A stretch of 64,000 nucleotides of DNA from Lachnospiraceae bacterium (GTDB lineage Bacteria; Bacillota; Clostridia; Lachnospirales; Lachnospiraceae): NCBI GenBank assembly GCA_002892395.1, contig NBBL01000005.1, forward strand, positions 1-64,000, written 5' to 3'. Below the pieces are notes generated by a model. That model saw only the letters and a program-made list of their open reading frames with translations. It did not search any database and was not told the DNA's origin. Below are positions 12,381 to 21,043 of the stretch, in pieces (position 1 is the stretch's first letter; every line of letters begins with the position of its first letter). The position numbers were made by a program, and so were the translations under genes.

Positions 12381-13019
12381 TTACAATTGGTTCGTAAGCT
12401 CAGACAGCGCAAAAATTTCCTTTTCCTGCGCAATGGCCTGGGTCTCCAACACCTTCACCTTTTCGCTGTATTCCTTCACAAACGCCTCATCCTTGATGGA
12501 GCCAAGATTGATTTTTACATTCAGACCGGCGCCTATGACTGCCGTTCTTGCGGACATGGCAGCAACCAGGCCGTCCGTGACCGCATTGGTGTTGCCCCGT
12601 TCAATCACAGCCCGGGCAAGCGGAAAGATTTTGGCTGCCGTCTCCGCAACTGCATACGGAACCTTTGCCGCGTTTTTCAGGCCATTCTGCATCGCCCGGG
12701 TTCTCGCCGCCTTCTCCTCTTCCGTATCCTTCGGCATTCCCATGGCCGCCATAAACTCATTGAAGGAGGAACTGTCCCGGTCAATGGCTTCCACCAGCTC
12801 CTTTCGGATTTCCTCTGCCTGCGCCGCCAGTGTTTTCATCTCCTCTTCGACGCCGGCATACTTTTTCTTTCCGATCGTAAGCCCTGCCACCATGCCCGCC
12901 AAGGCAGCTCCCAGCGCACCGATCAGCGCGGAGACGCTGCCGCCGCCGGGCGCCGGGGCATCCGACGCCGTCACATCAATAAACTGCTCTACGCTCATTT
13001 CCTTCAACATCTCGCTCAT
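12381..13019 (-). CDS. fchA: Formiminotetrahydrofolate cyclodeaminase
   Basis: A 212-residue cytosolic enzyme of the cyclodeaminase/cyclohydrolase family. It converts 5-formimino-THF to 5,10-methenyl-THF with release of ammonia. The N-terminal APAPGGGSVSALIGALGAAL segment is the family signature, and DRDSSSFNEFMAAMGMP is also conserved. The start overlaps the end of the formiminotransferase gene by four bases (ATGA), so the two are translationally coupled. In mammals both activities sit in one bifunctional FTCD; here they are split. Methenyl-THF cyclohydrolase activity is a possible alternative or addition. Confidence 0.9.
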   Translation of the reverse strand: MSEMLKEMSVEQFIDVTASDAPAPGGGSVSALIGALGAALAGMVAGLTIGKKKYAGVEEEMKTLAAQAEEIRKELVEAIDRDSSSFNEFMAAMGMPKDTEEEKAARTRAMQNGLKNAAKVPYAVAETAAKIFPLARAVIERGNTNAVTDGLVAAMSARTAVIGAGLNVKINLGSIKDEAFVKEYSEKVKVLETQAIAQEKEIFALSELTNQL

Positions 13020-13966
13020 GCTTCCTCCTCGTCCTCCAGGAGCCAGTTTTCCATGATCTGCTTTTTCGCGTCAAACTTCATCGGTCCGAAGCAGCAGGCC
13101 TGGAGATAATATTCTGCGCAGTCGATCAGGGACTGCATCGGAACAACGCCGACGATCTCACTCTCGATCACATTGACGCCGTAGCGTCTTGCCTCCATCT
13201 TCACAGCCTCAAACGCGCGGTACACCGCGGTTTTTTCATAGTTGACAAGATTCATGGAAACCTGTGCAACCGTATCTCTGCCGGAGTAATGATCCTTCAG
13301 CTCAACACCGATCGCCTTGATGAAATGATATCCGCCCCGGATATTCTTGACCGCGTTTGCAATGTTGTTCGCGATCTCCATGTTCGGCGTGTCAAGATTG
13401 ATATTGAAGGCAATCAGAGGCATTCTCGCACCGATTGCCACAACGCCGGCCGTGGGATGAATGTGATCCGGTCCGAAATCAGGCGTCCAGAGCTCCTTGT
13501 CCTTCAGTTTCTCCGCCATTCCCTCAAACTGCCCCTTCCGGATCTTCGCAAGATTCTGGCGGTGTGGTGCGCTGGCAGAATCCTCATACAAAAAGACCGG
13601 GATCCCGTAGGTTTCTCCCACAATCTTTCCGACTTCTTTTGCGACTTCATCTGCCTCTGCCACCGTCGTGTTGCGGCAAGGAATAAACGGAACCACATCA
13701 ACTGCGCCCATTCTCGGATGCTGTCCCTCGTGCTTTGTCATGTCAATGACCTCCACGGCAACACCGAAGGATTCAACCACTGCATTCTTCAGAGCCTCCG
13801 GCTCTCCCACTGCCGTGATCACGCAGCGATTGTGATTGGAATCAGTCTGGCAGTCCAAAAGGCGCACGCCCTTTTTATCCTTAAAGCAGGCAGCGATTTT
13901 TCCGACCTTTTCCATGTCCCGGCCTTCACTGTAATTGGGTACTACTTCAAGCAACTTTTTAGCCAT
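13016..13966 (-). CDS. ftcD: Glutamate formiminotransferase
   Basis: A 316-residue cytosolic enzyme that moves the formimino group from N-formimino-L-glutamate to THF, a step of histidine degradation. Family segments include EVVPNYSEGRD at the N terminus, HEGQHPRMGAVDVVPFIPC near residue 80 and YEDSASAPHRQNLAKIR. Two ATG codons lie close together; GGAGG is well spaced (seven bases) only for the second, at 13966. This is the first gene of the ftcD-fchA-gltS-fhs operon. No hutH, hutU or hutI is in the window. Confidence 0.93.
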   Translation of the reverse strand: MAKKLLEVVPNYSEGRDMEKVGKIAACFKDKKGVRLLDCQTDSNHNRCVITAVGEPEALKNAVVESFGVAVEVIDMTKHEGQHPRMGAVDVVPFIPCRNTTVAEADEVAKEVGKIVGETYGIPVFLYEDSASAPHRQNLAKIRKGQFEGMAEKLKDKELWTPDFGPDHIHPTAGVVAIGARMPLIAFNINLDTPNMEIANNIANAVKNIRGGYHFIKAIGVELKDHYSGRDTVAQVSMNLVNYEKTAVYRAFEAVKMEARRYGVNVIESEIVGVVPMQSLIDCAEYYLQACCFGPMKFDAKKQIMENWLLEDEEEA

Positions 13967-14416
13967 TTTCATTCCTCCGTTTTCTGACCGGTTTCCCGGC
14001 GCCTCACTCGGGCTGTTTACATGGTTGTACTTTATTATTATAATTCTTTCCTGATGGTCGGTATATGGTATTTGTATCAACTTACCCGCTCTTCGCTTTA
14101 CAAAAGTTTACTTATTTTCTTTTTTACTTAACAAAATTAAGAAAATTTCGTTTCTTTTTTGTTCACCCTGTCGCATCGGCCCTCTTTTTTCCTCCCGTCC
14201 CCCTCCGGATTCTCTCTTTTGAGCCTTCCATATCGGTATTTTTGTCCTCGTTATCGGAATTACCCACACTGTTTGTATGAATTGTACATTTTTATCTATT
14301 ATTTTCCGCATTTTTTATCTTTTCTCTTGCTTTTATAAAAGTTCATGCTATAATTAGGATATCGTTATTATTTTAACATATAGGGCGTTGGAATTACGTT
14401 CGGAAAGAGGAAGCTT
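13967..14416. other. AT-rich divergent intergenic region
   Basis: A 450-base gap between the divergent ftcD and 3-hydroxyacyl-CoA dehydrogenase genes, visibly richer in A+T than the surroundings. On the minus strand a TATAAT lies at 14042-14037 without a convincing -35 box and may serve the ftcD operon. The plus-strand promoter at 14327-14354 serves the dehydrogenase. I see no gene, and the remaining pyrimidine-rich stretch is unexplained. Confidence 0.6.
14327..14354 (+). promoter_or_regulatory. Promoter of the 3-hydroxyacyl-CoA dehydrogenase gene
   Basis: TTGCTT at 14327-14332, a 16-base spacer and TATAAT at 14349-14354. The predicted start near 14361 gives a leader of about 55 bases. Confidence 0.72.
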
Positions 14417-15253
14417 ATGAAAGTAGCGATTATCGGCACTGGACTGATGGGAATGGGAATTGCACAGGTTTTCGCCACCCATGGCGACAGCGTTTCCATG
14501 TGCGTCGTAACCGGGAGCAATTACGAGAAAAAGGAGGCCAAGTTCCGCAGCAATGTTCAGCGCCTGGTGAGCAAAGGAAAGCTGTCCCAGGAAGCATGTG
14601 ATGAGGTCTGCTCTCACGTCCGGTTCGGCGGTCTGGAGCTGGCTGCCGATGTGGATCTGGTGGTGGAAAGCGCATTGGAAAACATGGAGGCCAAAATTGA
14701 GCTGTTTCAGCGTCTGGATCCGATCTGCAGGCCGGACACCATGTTCACCACCAACACCTCCTCCCTCTCTATCACAGAATTAATGAGCAACATCAACCGT
14801 CCGCTGGTGGGAATGCACTTCTTCAATCCGGCTCCGCTCATGAAGCTGGTGGAAGTCATCCCCGGCATTCTGACACCTCAATCCCTCACAGACCAGGTCT
14901 ACCAGATTGCGATCTCTCTTGGAAAGGATCCTGTTCTGGTGCAGGAGGGACCCGGCTTCGTTGTCAACCGGATTCTGATCCCCATGATCAACGAGGGAAT
15001 CAGCATTTATGCAGAGGGGCTCGCAACCGTGGAGGATGTGGATAAGGCGATGCGGCTCGGCGCAAATCACCCGATGGGCCCCCTCGCCCTGGGAGATCTG
15101 ATCGGTCTGGATGTATGCCTGGAGGTCATGAACGTGCTTTATGCCGAGACACTGGACAATAAGTATCGCCCCAATCCGCTCCTGAAAAAAATGGTGCGCG
15201 GCGGTCTTCTGGGGAGAAAGAGCGGGCAAGGCTTCTACAATTACAAAAAATAA
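14417..15253 (+). CDS. hbd: 3-hydroxybutyryl-CoA dehydrogenase-like enzyme
   Basis: A 278-residue cytosolic NAD(P)-dependent dehydrogenase. The Rossmann motif GTGLMGMGIAQ sits at the very N terminus. NTSSLSITEL and GMHFFNPAPLMKLVEVI (with the catalytic His) follow, then the C-terminal helical domain with GPGFVVNRIL and NHPMGPLALGDLIGLD. The length matches clostridial Hbd (about 280). AGAGGA precedes the ATG. In butyrate formers Hbd sits with thiolase, crotonase and bcd-etf; here it stands alone between terminators. Its acyl-CoA substrate is therefore not fixed by context. Confidence 0.9.
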   Translation: MKVAIIGTGLMGMGIAQVFATHGDSVSMCVVTGSNYEKKEAKFRSNVQRLVSKGKLSQEACDEVCSHVRFGGLELAADVDLVVESALENMEAKIELFQRLDPICRPDTMFTTNTSSLSITELMSNINRPLVGMHFFNPAPLMKLVEVIPGILTPQSLTDQVYQIAISLGKDPVLVQEGPGFVVNRILIPMINEGISIYAEGLATVEDVDKAMRLGANHPMGPLALGDLIGLDVCLEVMNVLYAETLDNKYRPNPLLKKMVRGGLLGRKSGQGFYNYKK

Positions 15254-15293
15254 TTCCGTCTGAAGCCTGTCGCTTCCTTTCCTTCTTCGTCTC

Positions 15294-15356
15294 TTTGTCT
15301 GCTATGCAGACAAAAAGAGCGGGGAGCCTGTAAAAGGGCGCTCCGCTCTCTTTTTG
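15294..15356. terminator. Bidirectional terminator between hbd and thiY
   Basis: A hairpin at 15316-15350 (AGAGCG...CGCTCT with an inner GAGC/GCTC) is followed on the plus strand by CTTTTTG and on the minus strand by TTTTTG, so it can end both convergent transcripts. A second hairpin, 15294-15314 (TTTGTCTGC/GCAGACAAA), abuts it. Confidence 0.82.
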
Positions 15357-15412
15357 TTTGATCGGTTTCGGAATGCGGCTTTATCATCCTGCTGCGTTCC
15401 CAAGTTACCTTC

Positions 15413-16543
15413 TCAGTTTTTAAAATTCTGCATCACATCTTCCACCGCCGGCTTACGCTCGATCAAGCCCTGCTGGTACATCCAGTCAATGTTATCCTGC
15501 CAGCACGCTTCCGTCTGAGAAAGAAACGGTTTTCCCTCCTGCTCCATCAGCGGAAGGAGTGTCGCCGCGCTTTTTGCCTCCACGGTGGGGGAAAGGGGGA
15601 AATTCTCTGCATTCTGATGCTCCAGCAAAATGCGAAGGCTTCCCTCCGGGTCCTTCTGAAAATCTTCAAATCCCTGCTTCGAGGCGTCCAGAAACGCCTG
15701 GACCACCTCCGGCTCCTTCTCGATCATTTCCTGATTTGTAAGGAGGCAAAGTTCATAAAAGTTGGGCATGCCATAGTCTGTCAGCGGGAAATAAGAGAGT
15801 TCAAAGCCCTCCTCCTCCAGCTGAGGTACCTCATGGTTGACCAGGCAGCCGATGGTGGCGTCCACCTGCCCTGTGGTCATCGCGCTCATCAGATCAAAGC
15901 CCACGTTTTGCAGCGTGACGGAATCGGGATCTGCCCCGTCGGAACGCATCAGTGCGCGCACCATGGCCTCGGAAAGCGCGGTTCCTCCGTACCCCACCGT
16001 TTTTCCTGCCAAATCCGACGGCCTGCGAATTCCCTTATCCTTCAGCGAAAGAATAATGTTCAGGGGGGTCTGGCAAACGGCACCCACCGACTTGATTCCG
16101 ATGTTCTGGTTTGCAACCGCCTGAATCACATCCTGTTGATAATAAAGGCTGAATGCCGCCTTACCTGCCGCAACCAGCGCAAGACCATCGTTGTCGTTCG
16201 CCGGGAACCGCACATTCACCTTGAGTCCTTTGGCTTCGTAGTATCCTTTTTCAATTGCATTGTAGAGGAAGCAGTGGATCGCATTGGGGTACCAGTCCAG
16301 CACCACATCCACCTCACGGCAGTCCCCTTTCTCCTTGTCTGCTTCCGGACTTTTCTCTCCCGCTCCGGCGTGCTCTGTCTTCTGATCCTCCGCCTTAGAG
16401 GCATTCTCAGACGCCGCCTGGGCGCTGCTCTCGTCTGCCTTTGCCTTTGCCTGGCCGCAGGAAGCAAGGAGCACAGCTCCCGTCACAATCAGAGCTGCAG
16501 CAGCTCCCCTCAGTCCTGTCCTTTTGTATGATGTCTTTTTCAT
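15413..16543 (-). CDS. thiY: Thiamin-precursor ABC transporter, substrate-binding lipoprotein (ThiY-like)
   Basis: A 376-residue lipoprotein on the outer face of the membrane. The signal peptide ends in the lipobox LLASC (Cys at about 29), followed by a low-complexity linker rich in Ala, Lys and Glu. The NMT1/ThiY-type domain starts at DVVLDWYPNAIHCFLYNA and includes AGKTVGYGGTALSEAMVRAL. ThiY proteins bind formylaminopyrimidine or HMP precursors. It is the last gene of a TPP-riboswitch operon with ThiX, ThiZ, TenA and ThiD, which supports a pyrimidine substrate over other NMT1-family ligands. Confidence 0.88.
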   Translation of the reverse strand: MKKTSYKRTGLRGAAAALIVTGAVLLASCGQAKAKADESSAQAASENASKAEDQKTEHAGAGEKSPEADKEKGDCREVDVVLDWYPNAIHCFLYNAIEKGYYEAKGLKVNVRFPANDNDGLALVAAGKAAFSLYYQQDVIQAVANQNIGIKSVGAVCQTPLNIILSLKDKGIRRPSDLAGKTVGYGGTALSEAMVRALMRSDGADPDSVTLQNVGFDLMSAMTTGQVDATIGCLVNHEVPQLEEEGFELSYFPLTDYGMPNFYELCLLTNQEMIEKEPEVVQAFLDASKQGFEDFQKDPEGSLRILLEHQNAENFPLSPTVEAKSAATLLPLMEQEGKPFLSQTEACWQDNIDWMYQQGLIERKPAVEDVMQNFKN

Positions 16544-16595
16544 TTTGGTGATTCCTCCCTTTTATTTGTGTTACGGTTTTTTCTGTCTCTGACTT

Positions 16596-17393
16596 TTAAG
16601 CGCGCCAACGTAAAACCCTTCGTTCGATCAGACGAACCACTGCCACCATGCCCATTGCAGCCGCACTCAGCAAAAGAATCGGCGCAAAAACCGCCGCTCC
16701 ATCAAGCTGCGTCATCATGCGGCGTGAAAAGTAGCCGAGCCCGCTCTGTGCTCCCAGCCACTCTCCGATGGCAGCTCCGATGACCGAAATCGGAATCGCC
16801 ATGCGAATGGAGGAGAAGAAATACGGAAGCACAGCCGGAACCTTCAGCTTCCAAAAAATCTGTGCGGGGCTCGCTCCAAAGCTCTGCATAAGCTCCTTGC
16901 TCTCCGTTTGTACGGCGCGAAACCCGTCAAACAGAGTGATCGTGATCGGAAAAAAGCTCATCAGAACAGAGACCAGTACCTTGCTCCAGAGCGAATACCC
17001 GAACCAGAGCACGAAAAGCGGGGCCAACGCCGTAATCGGAATCGTCTGTGAAGCAATAATCAAAGGATACAGTGCCTGCTCAGCCGGCGCGCTCAAATCC
17101 ATGAGCACTGCAAGTCCGATGCCCAGCAAGACAGAGATCAACAGCGAGACGGCAACAACCTCCATGGTGGCAGGCAGATGCGCCCGAAACAGCGGGTCCC
17201 GAAGCTCCCACAGTCTTTTTACAATTTGCAGCGGCGATGGCAGGATATAAGACGCATTGACACCCATGGCGACCCATTGCCACAGCAGCAGCATCAACAG
17301 CATCAGCCCGTGGGCCGCTATGCTTTTTCTCTTCCCCCGGTAAAGTACTCCCCGGGCGCCCGCCCTGCGCAACTGCTTCTCCTGGTTTCTCAT
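16596..17393 (-). CDS. thiX: Thiamin-precursor ABC transporter, permease (ThiX-like)
   Basis: A 265-residue inner-membrane permease of the SsuC/TauC/ThiX group. About six membrane helices are visible. The cytoplasmic EAA-type loop is ELMQSFGASPAQIFWKLKVP. The start overlaps the end of thiZ by four bases. The protein ends with a basic tail (RLIERRVLRWRA). It should form the channel of a ThiXYZ importer for pyrimidine precursors. Confidence 0.88.
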   Translation of the reverse strand: MRNQEKQLRRAGARGVLYRGKRKSIAAHGLMLLMLLLWQWVAMGVNASYILPSPLQIVKRLWELRDPLFRAHLPATMEVVAVSLLISVLLGIGLAVLMDLSAPAEQALYPLIIASQTIPITALAPLFVLWFGYSLWSKVLVSVLMSFFPITITLFDGFRAVQTESKELMQSFGASPAQIFWKLKVPAVLPYFFSSIRMAIPISVIGAAIGEWLGAQSGLGYFSRRMMTQLDGAAVFAPILLLSAAAMGMVAVVRLIERRVLRWRA

Positions 17394-18160
17394 GGTGCGC
17401 CTCCCTTTCGCAGCAGCGAAATCAGCTCTGTCCTCAGTCGGAGGGCTTCCGTATCCTCGATCTGCGTCCCGCCCCGATGGATGGTTGATGGCACCGGGAA
17501 GGAGCGGAGATGCCGGATCGGACAGGTTTCAACCAGGAGAATCCGGCTTGAGAGAAAAATGGCTTCCTCCACATCATGGGTGATAAAGAGGACCGTCTTT
17601 TTTTCTGCCCGGCACTGTTCCAAAAGCCACTCCCGCATGGAGAGCCGTGTCAGGTAATCCAGCGCCGAAAAAGGTTCATCCAGCAGCAGCAGATCGGCTC
17701 CGATCAGAAGTGTGCGGGCAAAAGCGGCCCGCTGCCGCATCCCGCCTGAAAGCTCTCTCGGACTTTTCCTTCCCTGTCCGCTGAGCCCCACAGCCCCGAG
17801 GGCCTCCTCCACCATCCGATTTTGCTCTCTCTTTCCATGTTCCCCTCGAATTTCCAGCGGAAGCCGCACATTTTCCCCCACGGTGCGCCAGGGAAACATA
17901 AGATCCTGCTGCGGCATATAGCCGCAGTAACGCGTTCGTCCTTCAATCCCCGCACCGTTCACCAGAATTTCCCCGGTTTGACGGCAAAGGAACTGATTCA
18001 CAAGACGGAAAATTGTGCTCTTCCCGCAGCCGGAGGGCCCGATGATGGAGACAAACTCTCCCTCCTCCACGGAAAAGCTCAGATGGTCAAGAATCAAATC
18101 GGCTTCCGAAGAATAGCCAAAGCTCACATCTCGGAATTCCAACGCCGGCTCACGGTTCAT
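17390..18160 (-). CDS. thiZ: Thiamin-precursor ABC transporter, ATPase (ThiZ-like)
   Basis: A 256-residue ATP-binding subunit at the inner face of the membrane. Walker A is GPSGCGKST (about residue 38), the Q-loop lies in YMPQQDLMFPWRTV, the signature is ELSGGMRQR, Walker B is LLLLDEPFSALD and the H-loop is ITHDVEEA. I use the ATG at 18160, which overlaps the tenA stop as ATGA; the open frame upstream of it is tenA in another frame. The spectrum resembles SsuB/TauB, and the thiamin assignment rests on context. Confidence 0.9.
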   Translation of the reverse strand: MNREPALEFRDVSFGYSSEADLILDHLSFSVEEGEFVSIIGPSGCGKSTIFRLVNQFLCRQTGEILVNGAGIEGRTRYCGYMPQQDLMFPWRTVGENVRLPLEIRGEHGKREQNRMVEEALGAVGLSGQGRKSPRELSGGMRQRAAFARTLLIGADLLLLDEPFSALDYLTRLSMREWLLEQCRAEKKTVLFITHDVEEAIFLSSRILLVETCPIRHLRSFPVPSTIHRGGTQIEDTEALRLRTELISLLRKGGAP

Positions 18161-18864
18161 GTGCGCTGCTCCCACGCCATATCCCAGAAACGCGCTTCGA
18201 ATTGGGAGCAATTGACAAAGATTTCCTCCAGTGCCTCCAGCTGTTGTTCCGTGTATCCCTTGGTAAGCTCCTCCGTAAGCGCAATCAGCGCGCGATTCCC
18301 CTCGCAATACGAAGCGCCCGTATATCCCCGAACCCACTCGCCGAAGAAGGGATGCTCGGAAGCCGCAGGATTTCGTCGTTCCATCTCGTGTGCAATCCAT
18401 TCATAGCTCAGCGCACAGGAAAGGATGGCGGCTGCCGTCTCCGCAGCTCCCCCTTCATATGCAATGCGTATCATATAGGAGCTATACGCCAGGTTATCAA
18501 GTGCAGGCTTTGTCTGCTCTGCCCTCTCCTCCGAGATGCCAAGCCGTTTCATGTACGCCCTGTGAATGTCCATCTCACCGTCTAAAATCAGCGAGACAGC
18601 GCGGGAAAAGCAGCGCATGCTCTGCTCTCCCTCTGCCTTTGCGGCTCCCAGCGAGAAAACCCTGGCGTAGTCATAGAGGTAGACATAATCCTGCAGCATG
18701 TAATACTGAAACGCCTCATGATCCAGCGTTCCGTCTGTCATCCCCTTCACAAAGGGATGCTCCGGATAATCAGCCCAGATCCCTGACGCAGCTTCCAGCA
18801 GCCGACGCGTCGTCTCCCCACACCCGCACAGCACTTGCATCCGGTTCTTTTCAGATCTCTCCAT
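18157..18864 (-). CDS. tenA: Aminopyrimidine aminohydrolase / thiaminase II (TenA)
   Basis: A 235-residue cytosolic all-helical enzyme that hydrolyses aminomethyl-HMP to HMP in salvage of degraded thiamin, and can also cleave thiamin. Visible features are HPFVKGMTDGTLDHEAFQYY, the catalytic Cys segment ILSCALSYEWIA and the C-terminal FEARFWDMAW with the catalytic Glu. The start ATG at 18864 has GGAGGTG upstream. It begins four bases after thiD ends. With ThiXYZ uptake upstream in the pathway and ThiD next, it completes a pyrimidine salvage route. Confidence 0.93.
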   Translation of the reverse strand: MERSEKNRMQVLCGCGETTRRLLEAASGIWADYPEHPFVKGMTDGTLDHEAFQYYMLQDYVYLYDYARVFSLGAAKAEGEQSMRCFSRAVSLILDGEMDIHRAYMKRLGISEERAEQTKPALDNLAYSSYMIRIAYEGGAAETAAAILSCALSYEWIAHEMERRNPAASEHPFFGEWVRGYTGASYCEGNRALIALTEELTKGYTEQQLEALEEIFVNCSQFEARFWDMAWEQRT

Positions 18865-18868
18865 CTGC

Positions 18869-19675
18869 TCACACCTCCCGCGCACAGGGTCTGTTCGCCA
18901 GGTTCCAGCCGTGATCCATGGGACCCGCTCCCTTTCCCAGGTCAAGCATGGCGGCAAGTGCGCCGGAAATATATTGTTTTGCCCGCTCCACCGCTTCCTC
19001 CAGCGGATATCCCAGGGCTAAGCCGGATGCAATTGCACTGGAAAGCGTGCATCCGGTTCCGTGGGTGTTGGGATTGTTGATTCGCTTTCCCCTGAACCAG
19101 CGCGCCGTGTGATCCCGATAGAGAAGATCATTGGCATCATTCAGGTCATGACCGCCCTTCAAAAGAACCGCACAGCCATAGCGCTCACTGATCTCCCGGG
19201 CGGCAGTTTCCATGTCCGCCCCACTGCGGATCGCCATGCCGGAAAGCACTTCTCCCTCCGGAATGTTCGGCGTCAGCACGGCTGCAAGCGGAAACAGCTC
19301 CGCTTCCAGAGCACTGACCGCGGTCTCACTCAGCAGGCGCGCGCCGCTGGTCGCCACCATAACCGGATCCACCACAACGCAGGTTGCCCGGTAGAAGCGC
19401 AGCCGCTCCCCAATGCAGCGGATCAGTGCCTCAGAGGAAACCATGCCGATTTTGACCGCATCCGGACGAATGTCCGTAAAGACACTGTCAATCTGCTGAC
19501 CCAGAAAATCCGGACTCACCTCAAAAATACCCTGTACGCCGGTTGTGTTCTGTGCGGTTAAGGCTGTAATCGCGCTCATGGCATACACGCCGTTCGCGAG
19601 CATCGTCTTAATATCCGCCTGAATTCCGGCGCCTCCGCTGGAATCACTTCCGGCGATCGTTAATGCTGTCTTCAT
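18869..19675 (-). CDS. thiD: Hydroxymethylpyrimidine / phosphomethylpyrimidine kinase
   Basis: A 268-residue cytosolic ribokinase-fold kinase that phosphorylates HMP twice to HMP-PP. The N-terminal [19 protein letters not shown] and the C-terminal anion-hole motif [15 protein letters not shown] are diagnostic. The ATG at 19675 is preceded by GGAG at five bases; the slightly longer frame to 19690 is not. First gene of the operon, about 80 bases downstream of the TPP-riboswitch terminator. No thiE, thiM or thiC is present in the window. Confidence 0.95.
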   Translation of the reverse strand: MKTALTIAGSDSSGGAGIQADIKTMLANGVYAMSAITALTAQNTTGVQGIFEVSPDFLGQQIDSVFTDIRPDAVKIGMVSSEALIRCIGERLRFYRATCVVVDPVMVATSGARLLSETAVSALEAELFPLAAVLTPNIPEGEVLSGMAIRSGADMETAAREISERYGCAVLLKGGHDLNDANDLLYRDHTARWFRGKRINNPNTHGTGCTLSSAIASGLALGYPLEEAVERAKQYISGALAAMLDLGKGAGPMDHGWNLANRPCAREV

Positions 19676-19756
19676 CTCTTCTCCTTTCATCCGACAAAAA
19701 TTAACGTTTTATCAAGCGACAGAAGGTGGTGCCCCCAATCTGCCGCATCCGATACG

Positions 19757-19786
19757 AAAAAAGGAGACACCTCATCCGGCATCTCC
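19757..19786 (-). terminator. Expression-platform terminator of the TPP riboswitch
   Basis: On the minus strand, GGAGATGCC (19786-19778) pairs with GGTGTCTCC (19771-19763) as nine base pairs including two G-U wobbles, followed by TTTTTT at 19762-19757. Because of the wobbles the stem is complete only in minus-strand RNA. It lies between the aptamer and thiD, so it is the likely switch element. Confidence 0.85.
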
Positions 19787-19797
19787 TCGGCAGCTTT

Positions 19798-19883
19798 CAT
19801 CCCTACGTTGGCATTATCCAAATCAGGTATCCGGGTTATGGCGATTCAGCCAACTCTCAGCCCGGTCCCTCCGAGCTCCCCGC
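19798..19883 (-). promoter_or_regulatory. TPP riboswitch (thi box) aptamer
   Basis: The minus strand shows the conserved CTGAGAG (19860-19854), ACCTGATTTGGATAATGCCA (19828-19809) and CGTAGGGA (19806-19799). The helix GCTCGG/CCGGGC precedes CTGAGA. These are the thiamin-pyrophosphate aptamer signatures. Binding of TPP should favour the following terminator and shut off the thiD-tenA-thiZXY operon. Confidence 0.95.
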
Positions 19884-19911
19884 TCTATTTTCGTATCTTT
19901 TTGATTTTATC

Positions 19912-19940
19912 ATTTTATGTCTTCCCGCTCTGCTTGTCAA
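19912..19940 (-). promoter_or_regulatory. Promoter of the thi operon
   Basis: TTGACA at 19940-19935, a 17-base spacer and TAAAAT at 19917-19912 on the minus strand. The start near 19905 is about 22 bases before the aptamer. It lies back to back with the asnA promoter, 16 bases between the two -35 boxes. Confidence 0.85.
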
Positions 19941-19956
19941 CTCATGGAATTTTTCT

Positions 19957-19985
19957 TTGCGATCTGTCGATTCCTGTGCTATACT
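19957..19985 (+). promoter_or_regulatory. Promoter of asnA
   Basis: TTGCGA at 19957-19962, a 17-base spacer and TATACT at 19980-19985. The leader of about 22 bases is too short for a T-box. Confidence 0.8.
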
Positions 19986-20014
19986 TTGCCGATGATGATA
20001 AGGAGGAACCGATT

Positions 20015-21022
20015 ATGAGTCTGATTATTCCGGACAACTACGACCCGGTGCTCACCGTGCGTGAGACCCAGGAGGCAATCAAATTTATCCGCGATCTCTT
20101 TCAAAAGGAATTCGGGAATCAAATGAATCTGGAGCGCGTATCCGCTCCGCTCTTCGTCACCAAAGACAGTGGTCTGAACGACAATCTGAACGGCGTGGAG
20201 CGCCCGGTCAGCTTCGACCTTCTCTCCATGCCGGAGGAGGCCGTTGAGGTGGTACAATCTCTCGCCAAATGGAAGCGGCTCGCACTGAAGCGCTACGGCT
20301 ACAAGGCAGGAGAAGGGATCTATACCAACATGAATGCTATCCGGCGCGACGAAACACCGGATAATCTCCACTCCCTCTACGTGGATCAATGGGACTGGGA
20401 GCGGGTCATCCGAAGGGAGGACAGAACCCGGGAGACGTTGGAGGACACGGTCTCTCGCATTTTTACCATTATCAAGCACATGCAGCATGAGGTGTGGTAC
20501 AAATACCCCAATGCGGTCTATCGCCTTCCGGGGGAAATTAAGTTCATCACCTCCCAGGAGCTTCTCGATCGCTATCCGGACAAGACCTCCAAGGAGCGGG
20601 AGGATCTGATCTGCAGGCAATACGGCGCCGTCTTCATTGAACAGATCGGAGCACCGCTTTCAAACGGAAAGCCCCACGATCTTCGCGCCCCCGATTACGA
20701 TGACTGGAGCCTGAACGGGGATATTCTCTTCTGGTTCGAGCCGTTGCAGTGCGCACTAGAGCTGTCCAGTATGGGAATTCGCGTCGACGAGCAGTCGCTG
20801 GCATCTCAGCTTGCCGCCTCCCACTGCGAGGATCGAGAATCCCTGTTTTACCACCGTTCTCTCTTAAACGGAGAACTGCCCTGTACCATCGGCGGTGGAA
20901 TCGGTCAGAGCCGACTCTGCATGCTTCTTCTCGGCCGGGCACATGTGGGCGAGGTACAGGCAAGCATCTGGCCGGAGGAAATGCGAACCCGCTGCGAAGA
21001 GCACCGGATCCACCTGCTGTGA
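20015..21022 (+). CDS. asnA: Aspartate-ammonia ligase (asparagine synthetase A)
   Basis: A 335-residue cytosolic enzyme making asparagine from aspartate, ammonia and ATP. It has the class II aminoacyl-tRNA synthetase fold, with motifs such as FLKREFG-like [33 protein letters not shown] and the C-terminal [15 protein letters not shown]. The ATG at 20015 follows AAGGAGG. Length fits AsnA (about 330). It is a single-gene unit between its own promoter and a strong hairpin terminator. It uses free ammonia, consistent with an amino-acid-fermenting or ammonia-rich habitat. Confidence 0.96.
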   Translation: MSLIIPDNYDPVLTVRETQEAIKFIRDLFQKEFGNQMNLERVSAPLFVTKDSGLNDNLNGVERPVSFDLLSMPEEAVEVVQSLAKWKRLALKRYGYKAGEGIYTNMNAIRRDETPDNLHSLYVDQWDWERVIRREDRTRETLEDTVSRIFTIIKHMQHEVWYKYPNAVYRLPGEIKFITSQELLDRYPDKTSKEREDLICRQYGAVFIEQIGAPLSNGKPHDLRAPDYDDWSLNGDILFWFEPLQCALELSSMGIRVDEQSLASQLAASHCEDRESLFYHRSLLNGELPCTIGGGIGQSRLCMLLLGRAHVGEVQASIWPEEMRTRCEEHRIHLL

Positions 21023-21043
21023 TCTGAGTTGTCATAATTCTTT

